Of a stretch of 64,000 nucleotides of DNA, positions 41,435 through 50,221 are shown piece by piece; positions within the stretch are counted from its first letter, which is position 1, and each line of letters opens with the position of its first letter. The translations under genes and the position numbers were made by a program. The stretch is from an uncultured Eubacteriales bacterium (GTDB taxonomy: Bacteria > Bacillota > Clostridia > Christensenellales > Borkfalkiaceae). The notes beneath the pieces are model-generated. The model searched no databases. It saw nothing but the letters and a program-made list of their open reading frames with translations, and was not told the DNA's origin. The DNA lies in assembly GCA_900540805.1 (NCBI GenBank), contig UQHL01000010.1:39124-103123 (forward strand), in the 5' to 3' direction.

Positions 41435-43867
41435 ATGAAAGAAAAATTTACGGTGACGGGAATGACCTGTTCGGCGTGTTCCGCAGGGATAGAACGAACC
41501 TTGAAAAAAATGGACGGCATCAAGAGCGTCGAGGTTTCGCTGATGGGCGAATCGATGAACGTAGAGTACGACGAGGCGATCGTCTCCCGCGAGGCGATCG
41601 TCGCCGCCGTGAAGGAGCTGGGCTACGGCGCGACCCTCTTCGACGCCGCCGAATGGAAAATACAGAAGCCGCAAACAAATACGTTAAAGCGTCGCTTTTT
41701 TATTTCTTTGCTCTTTCTTATCCCTTTGATGTATTTTTCCATGGGCGAAATGGTGGGGCTGCCGCAGCCTTCCCCGACTGTCAATTATACGGTGCAGCTC
41801 ATATTGACTGCACTGATTACGGCCGTCAATTTCCGTTTTTTCACCAACGGCGTCAAGGCCCTTCTCAAACGGGTGCCCAACATGGATACCCTCGTGGCGC
41901 TCGGCTCCGCGGCTTCCTTTATTTATAGTTTGGTTTTAACGATTCAGGTCTATGCTGGCAAGCTCCACCATGCGCATATGTTTTACGAATCGGCGGCCAT
42001 GATTCTCACTTTGGTCACGCTCGGAAAATGGCTGGAGGAAAAATCCAGGCATAAGACGGGCGAGGAGGTAGAAAAGCTCATCAAGCTCATGCCCGACGCC
42101 GTGACCGTGGAGAGAAACGGTTTGCAGTCCGTCGTCGCTTTTTCGGAGATTGTGCCCGGCGACCTTTTGATTGTTAAACAGGGCGACTATATCCCCGTGG
42201 ACGGGAAGATCGTCGAAGGGCACGCCTTTGTCGATCGGGCGGCGATCACGGGCGAAAGCATGCCCGTCGAGCTCGGGGAGGGGGATGCCGTGACGGGCGC
42301 GGATATCGTAAAGAGCGGTTTCGTCAAGGTTCTCGCGGAAAAGGTCGGCGCGGAAACCACTCTGTCCCAAATCGTCCGCATGGTGAAGGACGCGGGCGCC
42401 AGCAAGGCTCCGCTTCAAAGGATCGCCGACAAAATCGCGGGCGTGTTCGTGCCCGTGGTGACCTTGATCGCCTTGATCACGTTCGTCATTTGGCTCGCCG
42501 CGACCAAAGAAATGGGCTTGGCCGCAAATTATGCGATCAGTGTCCTCGTCATTTCCTGTCCCTGTGCGCTCGGGCTCGCCACGCCCGTGGCGGTGATGGC
42601 CGCGACGGGGAAGGGCATGTCGCTCGGCATTTTATACAAGGATGCAGAGGCCCTGCAAAAGGCCAGAAACGTCAATTGCGTGCTCCTCGATAAAACGGCC
42701 ACCCTCACCGTCGGTCGGCCGCAGGTGACCGATTTTGAGCCTTTAACGGGCGACGAGAGCTTTCTGCTCGGACTCGCGGCGTCGATTGAGGCCCATTCCA
42801 ATCACCCGATTGCGGAATGTGTGCGTGCCTATGCCGAAGCGAAAGCGCCCGACCAAAATTTACGGACGGAAAACTACGCCTACGAAATGGGCAAGGGCGC
42901 AACGGCGGACTATGAGGGAAAAACCTACCGCTTGGGCAACAGAAAACTGCTCGGCGCCGCTCTGAAAAAAAGTGCCGCGGAACGGGAGAACGCCTATTCC
43001 GCCGAAGGCAAAACGGTGGTATTTCTGGCGGACGATAAACACATTCTGGCGATTTTTGCCGTGGCGGATACGTTGAAGGAGACCAGCGCGGAAGCCGTAA
43101 AGGCGCTCAGGGAGCGTAAAATCCGCGTCGCCATGCTCACGGGCGACAGCGAAAACGTCGCCAAGGCGATTGCGGCGAAGGTAGGGCTGGACGAATATTT
43201 TGCCGAGGCCTTGCCCGAGGACAAAACGAAAGCGGTGCTTCGCGTGAAGGAAGCGGGCGGAAACGTCGCCATGGTCGGGGACGGCATCAACGACAGTCCC
43301 GCACTCAAGGCCGCGGACGTGGGCGTGGCGATGGGTACGGGCACGGATATCGCCATAGACAGCGCCGACGTCGTACTCGTCAGCGGCGATCTCCGCTCGG
43401 TAAGCACGATGGTCGATTTGAGCAAAGCGGCCGTAAAAAATATCAAGGAAAACCTCTTTTGGGCGTTTTTCTATAACGTGGTGGCTATTCCCGTCGCGGC
43501 GGGCGCGTTTGCGTTTGCAAATTTCACGCTCAATCCCATGATCGCCGCCGCGTGTATGAGCCTGAGTTCCCTGTTCGTCGTGGGAAACGCTTTGCGGCTG
43601 ACGAGATTCGGGAAATCTAAAAAACAAGACGGACAGAAAAAGGAGGAGACGCATACAATGACGAAAACTTTAACGATCGAAGGCATGATGTGCAATCACT
43701 GCGTCATGCACGTGACAAAGGCTTTGGAAGGCTTGACGGGCGTCGAAAAGGCGATAGTGGATCTGAAGAAAAAAACAGCTGTCGTCACTTTGAACGGCGA
43801 GGTATCGGACGCCGAATTGACGGACGCCGTCAAAGAAGCGGGCTATGAGGTGACAAAGCTCGACTGA
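41435..43867 (+). CDS. copA: Copper-exporting P-type ATPase with an extra C-terminal CopZ-like domain
   Basis: 810 residues, P1B-type. An N-terminal heavy-metal domain (GMTCSACSAGIERTL, C12 and C15) is followed by eight expected membrane helices with the metal-channel motif SCPCALGLATPVA (C375, C377), the phosphorylation site at D419, the HP motif region (EAHSNHPIAECV), MLTGDSENVAKA and MVGDGINDSPALKAADVG. The site reads DKTATLT instead of the near-universal DKTGTLT. After the last helix a second metal-binding domain is fused in frame (TIEGMMCNHCVMHVTKAL), as in the chaperone CopZ. The CPC motif and YN/MxxS residues point to copper(I). An ArsR-type regulator follows. Confidence 0.94.
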   Translation: MKEKFTVTGMTCSACSAGIERTLKKMDGIKSVEVSLMGESMNVEYDEAIVSREAIVAAVKELGYGATLFDAAEWKIQKPQTNTLKRRFFISLLFLIPLMYFSMGEMVGLPQPSPTVNYTVQLILTALITAVNFRFFTNGVKALLKRVPNMDTLVALGSAASFIYSLVLTIQVYAGKLHHAHMFYESAAMILTLVTLGKWLEEKSRHKTGEEVEKLIKLMPDAVTVERNGLQSVVAFSEIVPGDLLIVKQGDYIPVDGKIVEGHAFVDRAAITGESMPVELGEGDAVTGADIVKSGFVKVLAEKVGAETTLSQIVRMVKDAGASKAPLQRIADKIAGVFVPVVTLIALITFVIWLAATKEMGLAANYAISVLVISCPCALGLATPVAVMAATGKGMSLGILYKDAEALQKARNVNCVLLDKTATLTVGRPQVTDFEPLTGDESFLLGLAASIEAHSNHPIAECVRAYAEAKAPDQNLRTENYAYEMGKGATADYEGKTYRLGNRKLLGAALKKSAAERENAYSAEGKTVVFLADDKHILAIFAVADTLKETSAEAVKALRERKIRVAMLTGDSENVAKAIAAKVGLDEYFAEALPEDKTKAVLRVKEAGGNVAMVGDGINDSPALKAADVGVAMGTGTDIAIDSADVVLVSGDLRSVSTMVDLSKAAVKNIKENLFWAFFYNVVAIPVAAGAFAFANFTLNPMIAAACMSLSSLFVVGNALRLTRFGKSKKQDGQKKEETHTMTKTLTIEGMMCNHCVMHVTKALEGLTGVEKAIVDLKKKTAVVTLNGEVSDAELTDAVKEAGYEVTKLD
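43658..43867 (+). CDS. Possible independently translated CopZ-like copper chaperone (in frame inside copA)
   Basis: AGGAGGAG at 43641-43648 sits nine bases before an in-frame ATG at 43658. Starting there gives a 69-residue HMA domain protein (MTKTLTIEGMMCNHCVMHV) that is complete and has the length of free CopZ. The site thus looks like a real internal translation start, giving one copA gene two products. E. coli makes a free metal-binding domain from copA by frameshifting; this would be a different route to the same end. It could also be a fossil of a recent copA-copZ fusion. Confidence 0.5.
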   Translation: MTKTLTIEGMMCNHCVMHVTKALEGLTGVEKAIVDLKKKTAVVTLNGEVSDAELTDAVKEAGYEVTKLD

Positions 43868-43930
43868 CGCGCGGGAATATGACAAAATAAATTTTTCCGC
43901 GACAAAAAGAGACAGGCAGACGACGGTTGC

Positions 43931-43960
43931 ATATGTTATCATATTCCCGACGAAACATAT
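43931..43960. promoter_or_regulatory. Candidate operator upstream of the ArsR-type gene
   Basis: ATATGTT (43931-43937) and AACATAT (43954-43960) form an inverted repeat with a 16-base gap, ending just before AGGAGGG. ArsR proteins bind such AT-rich dyads, but the spacing is wider than usual, so this is tentative. Confidence 0.35.
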
Positions 43961-43974
43961 AGGAGGGAATACAT

Positions 43975-44313
43975 ATGTCCGAAATGCTGCTTCTCGACAA
44001 ACGCACACAGGGCCTTATCGAGGATTACGTCCCGCAGGGGGATATCCTCGAGGGCGTCGTGTGCTTTTTTTCGGTCTTTGCCGATTATACCAGGGTAAAG
44101 ATCTTATCCGCGCTTGCCATCAGCGAGCTGTGCGTCACCGATCTTTCGCGAATCCTCGGGATCAACCAGACTACCGTCTCGCACCAGCTGCGCTTTCTCA
44201 AGAGCGCGGGGATCGTAAAATGCTGCCGACAGGGGAAAGTGATCTTTTACAGCCTCACAAACGACTCTGTTAACGACGTTTTGTTAAAAGGAATCGAGTT
44301 TTTAGGCTGTTAA
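43975..44313 (+). CDS. ArsR/SmtB-family metal-responsive repressor
   Basis: 112 residues with the winged helix-turn-helix of ArsR (ALAISELCVTDLSRILG, then INQTTVSHQLRFLKSAGIVK, GKVIFYSLTND). ELCVTDL is the alpha-3 metal-box motif of the CadC/SmtB group, and CC in VKCCRQGK plus the terminal GC add thiols. It is encoded 107 bases after copA. Copper systems in Firmicutes usually use CsoR or CopY, so an ArsR protein here may sense a different or additional metal. AGGAGGG lies eight bases before the ATG. Confidence 0.88.
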   Translation: MSEMLLLDKRTQGLIEDYVPQGDILEGVVCFFSVFADYTRVKILSALAISELCVTDLSRILGINQTTVSHQLRFLKSAGIVKCCRQGKVIFYSLTNDSVNDVLLKGIEFLGC

Positions 44314-44336
44314 GATAATTATTTCCGTCGTATCCC

Positions 44337-44365
44337 TTGCAAAATCGCGTAAATTGGTATATAAT
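44337..44365 (+). promoter_or_regulatory. Promoter of the uvrC-hprK operon
   Basis: TTGCAA (44337-44342), 17 bases, TATAAT (44360-44365). A GCGGAAG/CTTCCGC hairpin (about 44380-44397) lies in the short leader before GGAGGG. Confidence 0.75.
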
Positions 44366-44412
44366 AATAACGTCGGCTGCGGAAGCCCCGCTTCCGCGCG
44401 CCTCGGAGGGAT

Positions 44413-46224
44413 ATGGGCGAATTACAGGAAAAACTGAAACTTCTTCCCGACAGTCCGGGCGTGTATATCATGCTGGACAAGGACGGAATCGTCATCTACG
44501 TCGGAAAGGCGCGCGTGCTTAAAAACCGAGTGCGCCAATATTTTCACGGCTCCGAAAAGCCCGAGAAGGTCGCCGCGATGGTGGAGCATATCGCGGACTT
44601 TTACTACATTATCACCAAGACGGAAATCGACGCGCTGGGGCTGGAAAACAATCTCATCAAAAAATACAAGCCCAAGTACAATATTCTCCTGAAAGACGAT
44701 AAAACGTATCCCTATATCAAAGTTCATACGAAGGAGGAGTTTCCGCGTTTTTCCATTACCCGCAAAATCAAAAAAAAGGACGGAAAATATTTCGGGCCGT
44801 TTATGGGCGGAATCCGCTGTAAAGAGATCCTCGACGTAACCTCGTCCGTCTATAACGTCCGCCTCTGCGACGTGGCAATCGGCGAAAAGCCGAAAAAGCC
44901 CTGTCTCGCCTATCACCTCCACCGCTGTCTTGCTCCGTGCGCGCACTTGTGTACCAAGGAAGAATATGCGGAGCGCGTAAAAAAGGCGGTGTCCTTTCTC
45001 GACGGAAACTACGAGGAAGCGGAGAAGCTTCTGCGCGAAAAAATGATGCAGTTCGCCGCCAACGAGGATTTCGAGCTGGCGATGGAGTACCGCGAAAAGC
45101 TGGCGATGCTCTCCAAGCTTAAACTCAGGCGGATCACGTCGCTCAATCGCTGTATCAATGCGGACATCATTGCCTTAAAGACAAATTATCTCTATTCCGC
45201 CGTCAATATTCTCATTACCCGCAGCGGAATCATGCAGGGCGGAAGCAATTTCGCATTGGAGGACGCGTCTTTGTCCGAAGCCGACGCGCTGACGGCGTTT
45301 ATTATTCAGTATTATTCCGCTCACGAGATACCCGAGGAAATCATCACCGCGGAATATTGCGAGAAAGAGCTTCTCGAAAATTTCTTTCTCGAGCATTTCG
45401 ACAAGAAAGTGGAAGTTGTGTTCGCAAAACAGGGCGTTCGGCGTCAGCTGCTCGAAATGGCCGAACGCAACGCGGAGGACTATCTCTCAAAATCGATCGA
45501 CAAGATCAAGCATAAAGACGATATGACCAAAAATGCCTGCGCGCGGCTGAAGGAGATACTCGGCTTAAAGCGTTATCCCAAACGCATGGAATGTTACGAT
45601 ATTTCCAACATCAGCGGAGTGGATAAGGTAGGCTCTATGGTGGTTTTTTCCGACGGCGAGCCGGATAAAATGAGTTATCGGCGGTTTAAAATCAAGACGG
45701 TGGAAGGCGCAAACGATTTCGCTTCCCTCCAGGAGGTTTTGAAAAGGCGGCTTTCCAAGCTGGGGACGGCGGAAGAAGCGCGCTTTCCCAAGCCCGACCT
45801 CATCATCATCGACGGCGGCAAGGGTCAGCTTTCCTCCGTGGAGGAGATATTTGAGGAAATGAACGTCACGGACATCGACCTCATCTCGCTCGCCAAACAG
45901 GAAGAGGAAGTGTTTACCCCTTATCGAAGCGACAGCGTGCGCATCGACCATCGGGATTATGTGCTGAAAATGCTTCAGCGCATCCGCGACGAGGCTCACC
46001 GCTTTGCGATCACTTATTTCAGAAGTCTCCATTCCAAACGCAACCTGGCCTCCGTATTGGCCGAGATCGAGGGCGTGGGCAAGAAAAAACAGATCGCTTT
46101 GATGGAGAAATTCGGGACGATCGACAAAATTATGCACGCGGGGATCGAAGATCTGACGCAGGCGGAAGGCATCGGCGAGGAGCTCGCCAAACGTATCAAA
46201 ACTTATTTCGAGGAAAAACTGTAA
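44413..46224 (+). CDS. uvrC: Excinuclease ABC subunit C
   Basis: Nuclease that makes both incisions in nucleotide-excision repair. 603 residues: the N-terminal GIY-YIG domain (SPGVYIMLDKDGIVIYVGKA), the UVR motif (EEAEKLLREKMMQFAANEDFELAMEYREKL), the RNase H-like endonuclease domain (MECYDISNISGV, DLIIIDGGKGQL, DEAHRFAITYFR) and the C-terminal helix-hairpin-helix pair. It is complete. It heads a run of close genes extending through the HAD hydrolase, hprK and beyond. Confidence 0.98.
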   Translation: MGELQEKLKLLPDSPGVYIMLDKDGIVIYVGKARVLKNRVRQYFHGSEKPEKVAAMVEHIADFYYIITKTEIDALGLENNLIKKYKPKYNILLKDDKTYPYIKVHTKEEFPRFSITRKIKKKDGKYFGPFMGGIRCKEILDVTSSVYNVRLCDVAIGEKPKKPCLAYHLHRCLAPCAHLCTKEEYAERVKKAVSFLDGNYEEAEKLLREKMMQFAANEDFELAMEYREKLAMLSKLKLRRITSLNRCINADIIALKTNYLYSAVNILITRSGIMQGGSNFALEDASLSEADALTAFIIQYYSAHEIPEEIITAEYCEKELLENFFLEHFDKKVEVVFAKQGVRRQLLEMAERNAEDYLSKSIDKIKHKDDMTKNACARLKEILGLKRYPKRMECYDISNISGVDKVGSMVVFSDGEPDKMSYRRFKIKTVEGANDFASLQEVLKRRLSKLGTAEEARFPKPDLIIIDGGKGQLSSVEEIFEEMNVTDIDLISLAKQEEEVFTPYRSDSVRIDHRDYVLKMLQRIRDEAHRFAITYFRSLHSKRNLASVLAEIEGVGKKKQIALMEKFGTIDKIMHAGIEDLTQAEGIGEELAKRIKTYFEEKL

Positions 46225-46227
46225 TTC

Positions 46228-47061
46228 ATGCGAAAGATAAACTATCCTTTGATTATTTCCGATTTCGACGGCACTTTACTGCGTTCGGACGGCACGATCG
46301 CCCCCGAAACGAAACTCGCAATCGACGGCTATATCGCCGCGGGCGGCAAGTTCGGTATCTGTACGGGGCGAATGACGGGCTCTATTTTGCCGCGGGCGAA
46401 AGAGCTCGGGCTGAAAGGCCTTGTGGCGTCTTATCAGGGCTCCGTAGTTTCGGACATCGAGAGCGGGGCGCTTCTCGTCGATGGATTTATCCCGTTCGAC
46501 GGTGCGGTAAAAATTTGTAAAGTTTTCGAAGAAATGGGGCTGCACACCCACGTCTATACGCTGGATAAATTTTACGTCAATATGGACGACGAAGCGTTGT
46601 CCATGTATGAGAGAGTGTGCAGTGTGAAAGGCGACGTCGTTTTGAGCGAGCCGCTTTCCGCGCTGGTGGCGCGCGAAAAGCTTAAAGTGCGTAAGGTACT
46701 CGCCATGGTGGAGCCTGCGGACAAAAAACGCATATTTTCCGCCGTGGAAAAGGCGTTGGGAGAAGAATTTTACGTCACGTACAGCGCCGCCAGCCTCGTG
46801 GAAATCACCAGCAAAACGTTTAACAAGGGCAGCGCGGTGCGGTTTATGGCGGACTATTATCACGTTCCCGTCGAAAGGACGGTCGCTGTGGGCGACAGCC
46901 TCAACGACCTGCCCATGCTGGAAGCGGCGGGGCTGGGGCTTGCCGTCAGAAACGCCGACGAAATGCTGAAAGATAAAGCGATTTCCTTCGAATATTCCAA
47001 CGACGAAAACGCCATAGGGCGGATTATAGAAAGGTACGGTTTTACGGGAGAAAAGGAATGA
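46228..47061 (+). CDS. Cof-type HAD-IIB phosphatase
   Basis: 277 residues. Motif I ISDFDGTLLRSDGTI, motif II KFGICTGRM, motif III Lys in FNKGSAVRFM and motif IV VAVGDSLNDLPMLEAAG, with the large C2B cap between II and III. Cof/YidA relatives dephosphorylate sugar phosphates or flavin/pyridoxal precursors; the substrate cannot be told. It starts three bases after the uvrC stop and its own stop overlaps hprK by four bases (ATGA). Confidence 0.9.
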   Translation: MRKINYPLIISDFDGTLLRSDGTIAPETKLAIDGYIAAGGKFGICTGRMTGSILPRAKELGLKGLVASYQGSVVSDIESGALLVDGFIPFDGAVKICKVFEEMGLHTHVYTLDKFYVNMDDEALSMYERVCSVKGDVVLSEPLSALVAREKLKVRKVLAMVEPADKKRIFSAVEKALGEEFYVTYSAASLVEITSKTFNKGSAVRFMADYYHVPVERTVAVGDSLNDLPMLEAAGLGLAVRNADEMLKDKAISFEYSNDENAIGRIIERYGFTGEKE

Positions 47062-47978
47062 ACGAACGTGTGACGGAAAGCGTGATGCTGGATAAACTCG
47101 CTTCCGATCTCAATCTGGAAATCATCTATACGGGAAGGGGAGTGGTCACTCTTTCCAGCATGAGCGTGGAACGCCCCGGCTTACAGCTTGCGGGCTTTTT
47201 CAGCTATTTCGACCCGCGCAGAATTATGGTGTTCGGCCTTTCGGAGCACGAGTATCTGCGTTCCTTTTCCTCGGAGGAAAGGCGGGAAAAGCTGTCGAGG
47301 CTGTTCGATTACGGCGAGGTACCATGCATCATTTTAAGCCGCGATCTGCCCTCCGTGCCCGAGCTTATGGAGGTTGTGAGAAAGGCGTCGTGTCCCTTGT
47401 TCAGAAGCCCGAAGGTGACAACCGACCTCATGAGCGATCTTTATATCTATCTCAATCGTATGCTCGCGCCCTCGGTGACGGAGCACGGCGTGCTGATGGA
47501 GGTCTTCGGCGTGGGAATGCTGCTGACGGGCAAAAGCGGCGTGGGAAAAAGCGAAACCGCCATGGAGCTGATTAAACGCGGACACCGCCTGATTGCGGAC
47601 GACAGCGTGATTATTAAGGAAATCGCCAACGATTTATACGGTACGGCGCCCGAAATCATTCGTTACTTTATAGAGCTGCGCGGCATCGGTATCATCAACG
47701 TCAAGAGCATGTACGGCTCGGGCTCGGTACTCAACGAAAAGAAAATCGAGCTCGTTATTCAGCTGGAAAATTGGCAGCAGGGGAAGGAATACGACCGCAT
47801 GGGCGATACCGCGGCCTTTGCGGAATATCTCGGGATCAAGATCCCGAAACTGACGATCCCCGTCAGCCCCGGGCGAAATCTTGCCATCATCATCGAGGTC
47901 GCCGCGCGTAATTTTCGTCTCAAGAGTATGGGCTACGACGCCTCACAGGAATTGATTACGCGGAGCATCGGGCGTTGA
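47058..47978 (+). CDS. hprK: HPr kinase/phosphorylase
   Basis: Phosphorylates and dephosphorylates Ser46 of HPr, the switch for carbon catabolite control in Firmicutes. 306 residues: an N-terminal domain, then Walker A GMLLTGKSGVGKSETAMEL, the IADDSVIIKE segment, the HPrK signature around ELRGIGIINVKSMYG and VSPGRNLAIIIEVAARNF. The usual catalytic His just before the P-loop is visible (VTEHGVLMEV). It implies that a PTS/HPr system exists elsewhere in the genome. Confidence 0.96.
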   Translation: MNERVTESVMLDKLASDLNLEIIYTGRGVVTLSSMSVERPGLQLAGFFSYFDPRRIMVFGLSEHEYLRSFSSEERREKLSRLFDYGEVPCIILSRDLPSVPELMEVVRKASCPLFRSPKVTTDLMSDLYIYLNRMLAPSVTEHGVLMEVFGVGMLLTGKSGVGKSETAMELIKRGHRLIADDSVIIKEIANDLYGTAPEIIRYFIELRGIGIINVKSMYGSGSVLNEKKIELVIQLENWQQGKEYDRMGDTAAFAEYLGIKIPKLTIPVSPGRNLAIIIEVAARNFRLKSMGYDASQELITRSIGR

Positions 47979-47989
47979 GGGAGAGTACT

Positions 47990-50209
47990 ATGTCTGAAAT
48001 ATTGGCGCCTGCGGGAAATGCAAAATGCGCCGCAGCGGCGATTGACAACGGCGCGGACGCCGTATATCTCGGGTACCGTGCCTATTCGGCGCGCGCAGGC
48101 GCGGAAAACTTCGACGGAGAGGCCCTCGAAGAGATATTGAAAAAGGCGCATTTCGCGGGCGTAAAGGTGTATGTCGCCATGAATACGCTGGTGAAAGAGT
48201 CCGAAACGGAAGAGTTTGTAAAGACGCTTCTCGAGGTTTGGAATTCGGGTGCCGACGCGATTATTATGCAAGACGTACTACTCGGACGTTTCGTGCACGA
48301 GCGCTATTCCGATATCGTGCTCCATTTAAGCACGCAGGCGGGCGTATGTAATACCGAGGGCGCTCGTTTCGCCAAAAAATGCGGCTTTTCGAGGGTGATT
48401 TTGGCTCGGGAAACGCCGCTTGCGGAAATAGAAAAAATCGCGGCCCTTATGGAGACCGAAGTATTTGTGCAGGGCGCCCTTTGCACCTGCTTTTCGGGAC
48501 AGTGTTATTTTTCTTCCTTCGCGGGCGGAAACAGCGGCAACCGCGGAAAATGCAAACAGCCTTGCCGTAAGATGTATTCCTACGACAGAAACGGTTTTGA
48601 GGAGAGGTCTTACGCGCTGTCTCTATCGGATCTATGCGTGGCAGAGGAGATTGAAAAACTCAAACGAGCGGGCGTTTCCTCCTTTAAGATCGAAGGACGA
48701 ATGAGACGCCCCGAATATGTGGCCGCGGCAGTGCGCTATTATCGGCTGTTGCTGGACGAGGGAACGGAGAAAGAAAAGGTTGCGGCGCTGTCCGATCTGA
48801 AACGGACATATAACCGCGGAAATTATACGAAAGGGCTGGCGTTTGGTCAGGATAAGCGTTTCCTTTCGCGGGCAGTGCAGGGACATATCGGGGAAAGAGT
48901 CGGCACGGTAAAGGTTTTGAGCGGTAAATATTACGTTGAGGGTACTTTCAGACCCGTTTCGGGCGACGCCTTCAAAATTTTGAGAAACGGGCGCGAAGCG
49001 GGCGGCGCGGCGTTTGTCGGTTCGACGGAAAGAGGTTTTTATATTTCCTCCTCCGCGCGGCTCCTGAACGGGGACGGAGTATTCGTCACCACCGATACCG
49101 CCGTCAACCAAAAGGTTTTATCGGGGGAAAAGCGTATTCCCGTTTCGCTTACGTTGCGTTTTTGCGAGGGCGAAAACGCCGTGGCTGAATGCGGAGACGT
49201 GCGTGTATTTTCGGAAGATTTTCTCTCTCATGCGCAGGCACACCCGTTGACAACGGAGGAGCTTGAGTCGTGTTTTTTGAAAACGGACACTTTGCCGCTG
49301 GACGTTTCGTTTGAGAAAATTACATTGGAAGGGGAAGTATTTCTGGCTAAATCCCGTCTCAACGCCTTGCGCCGCGCATTTTATGAAAAATTGTTCCGCG
49401 CGCGCACGGAAATATGCGGGCGATGTTATGCGTTTCAGCCGATACCGCGTTCTTCGCGCGTCGGGAAAAATGAAAAAACCGCTTTGATCGCTTCCGATTT
49501 CAAAGATATAGAAAATATCGACGTCGCCGTGTTCAAGCCCGACGATTACAAAGCAGAGCCGCCCGAAAGTTTTATGCGGGGCGGTTTCGAAAAATTTATT
49601 TACTATCCCGCGTTTGCTTCGGAAGCCGACTTAAAGGCCGTCGAACGGCTTTTGAAAACGACGGGGGCGGACGGGATTTATGCCGAAAATTACGGCGGAA
49701 TATCTTTTGCCGAGGATAAAAACGTAAAGTTATTTGCGGGGACGGGGTTCAATCTCACCAACGCGGTTGCCGTAAACGAGCTTTTGAAAGAAAGCGTCGT
49801 CGCCTATTACGCCGTTTCCAAAGAGCTTGACGAGCGGGAAGCGGCCGCGCTGGGCGGCGAAAAGGCGTTTTTGCTTTCTTCGGGAGATATCAAGCTGATG
49901 GATTTATGTTATTGCCCGTTCGGAAAAACCTGCGCTTCCTGCGATAAAAAACGTGTTTATACCCTCACGGACGAAAACGGCAGGGCGTTTCCCGTGCGCC
50001 GTTACGTTTCCGCGGCGGGAGACTGCCGCTTCGAGGTATTCAATTGCGCCAAATTGGTCGGCCGCGGTCTTGCGGGCATGGGAAAACTGCTCGACTGTTC
50101 CGCGATAAACGACGGCGGCCGAGCCGCGGCGATTGCTGAGGACGAGGAAGCTCAAAGGGCATTTTACGGCAATTACACCGCCGGACACCGAAAAAAGAGC
50201 GTGCTGTAA
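47990..50209 (+). CDS. U32-family protein, probable RNA hydroxylation factor
   Basis: 739 residues. The N-terminal U32 barrel begins EILAPAGNAKCAAAAIDNGADAVYLG and holds the family motif EVFVQGALCTCFSGQCYFSS...CKQPCRKMY with clustered cysteines, then FKIEGRMRRPEYVAAAVRYYR. The long C-terminal extension (DUF3656-like and a second cysteine group CPFGKTCASCDKKR) resembles RlhA, which with prephenate-derived electrons hydroxylates a 23S rRNA cytidine, and TrhP, which acts on tRNA. The old name peptidase U32 is probably misleading. I chose ATG 47990 (GGGAG six bases before) over an upstream in-frame codon at 47975. Confidence 0.85.
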   Translation: MSEILAPAGNAKCAAAAIDNGADAVYLGYRAYSARAGAENFDGEALEEILKKAHFAGVKVYVAMNTLVKESETEEFVKTLLEVWNSGADAIIMQDVLLGRFVHERYSDIVLHLSTQAGVCNTEGARFAKKCGFSRVILARETPLAEIEKIAALMETEVFVQGALCTCFSGQCYFSSFAGGNSGNRGKCKQPCRKMYSYDRNGFEERSYALSLSDLCVAEEIEKLKRAGVSSFKIEGRMRRPEYVAAAVRYYRLLLDEGTEKEKVAALSDLKRTYNRGNYTKGLAFGQDKRFLSRAVQGHIGERVGTVKVLSGKYYVEGTFRPVSGDAFKILRNGREAGGAAFVGSTERGFYISSSARLLNGDGVFVTTDTAVNQKVLSGEKRIPVSLTLRFCEGENAVAECGDVRVFSEDFLSHAQAHPLTTEELESCFLKTDTLPLDVSFEKITLEGEVFLAKSRLNALRRAFYEKLFRARTEICGRCYAFQPIPRSSRVGKNEKTALIASDFKDIENIDVAVFKPDDYKAEPPESFMRGGFEKFIYYPAFASEADLKAVERLLKTTGADGIYAENYGGISFAEDKNVKLFAGTGFNLTNAVAVNELLKESVVAYYAVSKELDEREAAALGGEKAFLLSSGDIKLMDLCYCPFGKTCASCDKKRVYTLTDENGRAFPVRRYVSAAGDCRFEVFNCAKLVGRGLAGMGKLLDCSAINDGGRAAAIAEDEEAQRAFYGNYTAGHRKKSVL

Positions 50210-50221
50210 AGGAACATTATC

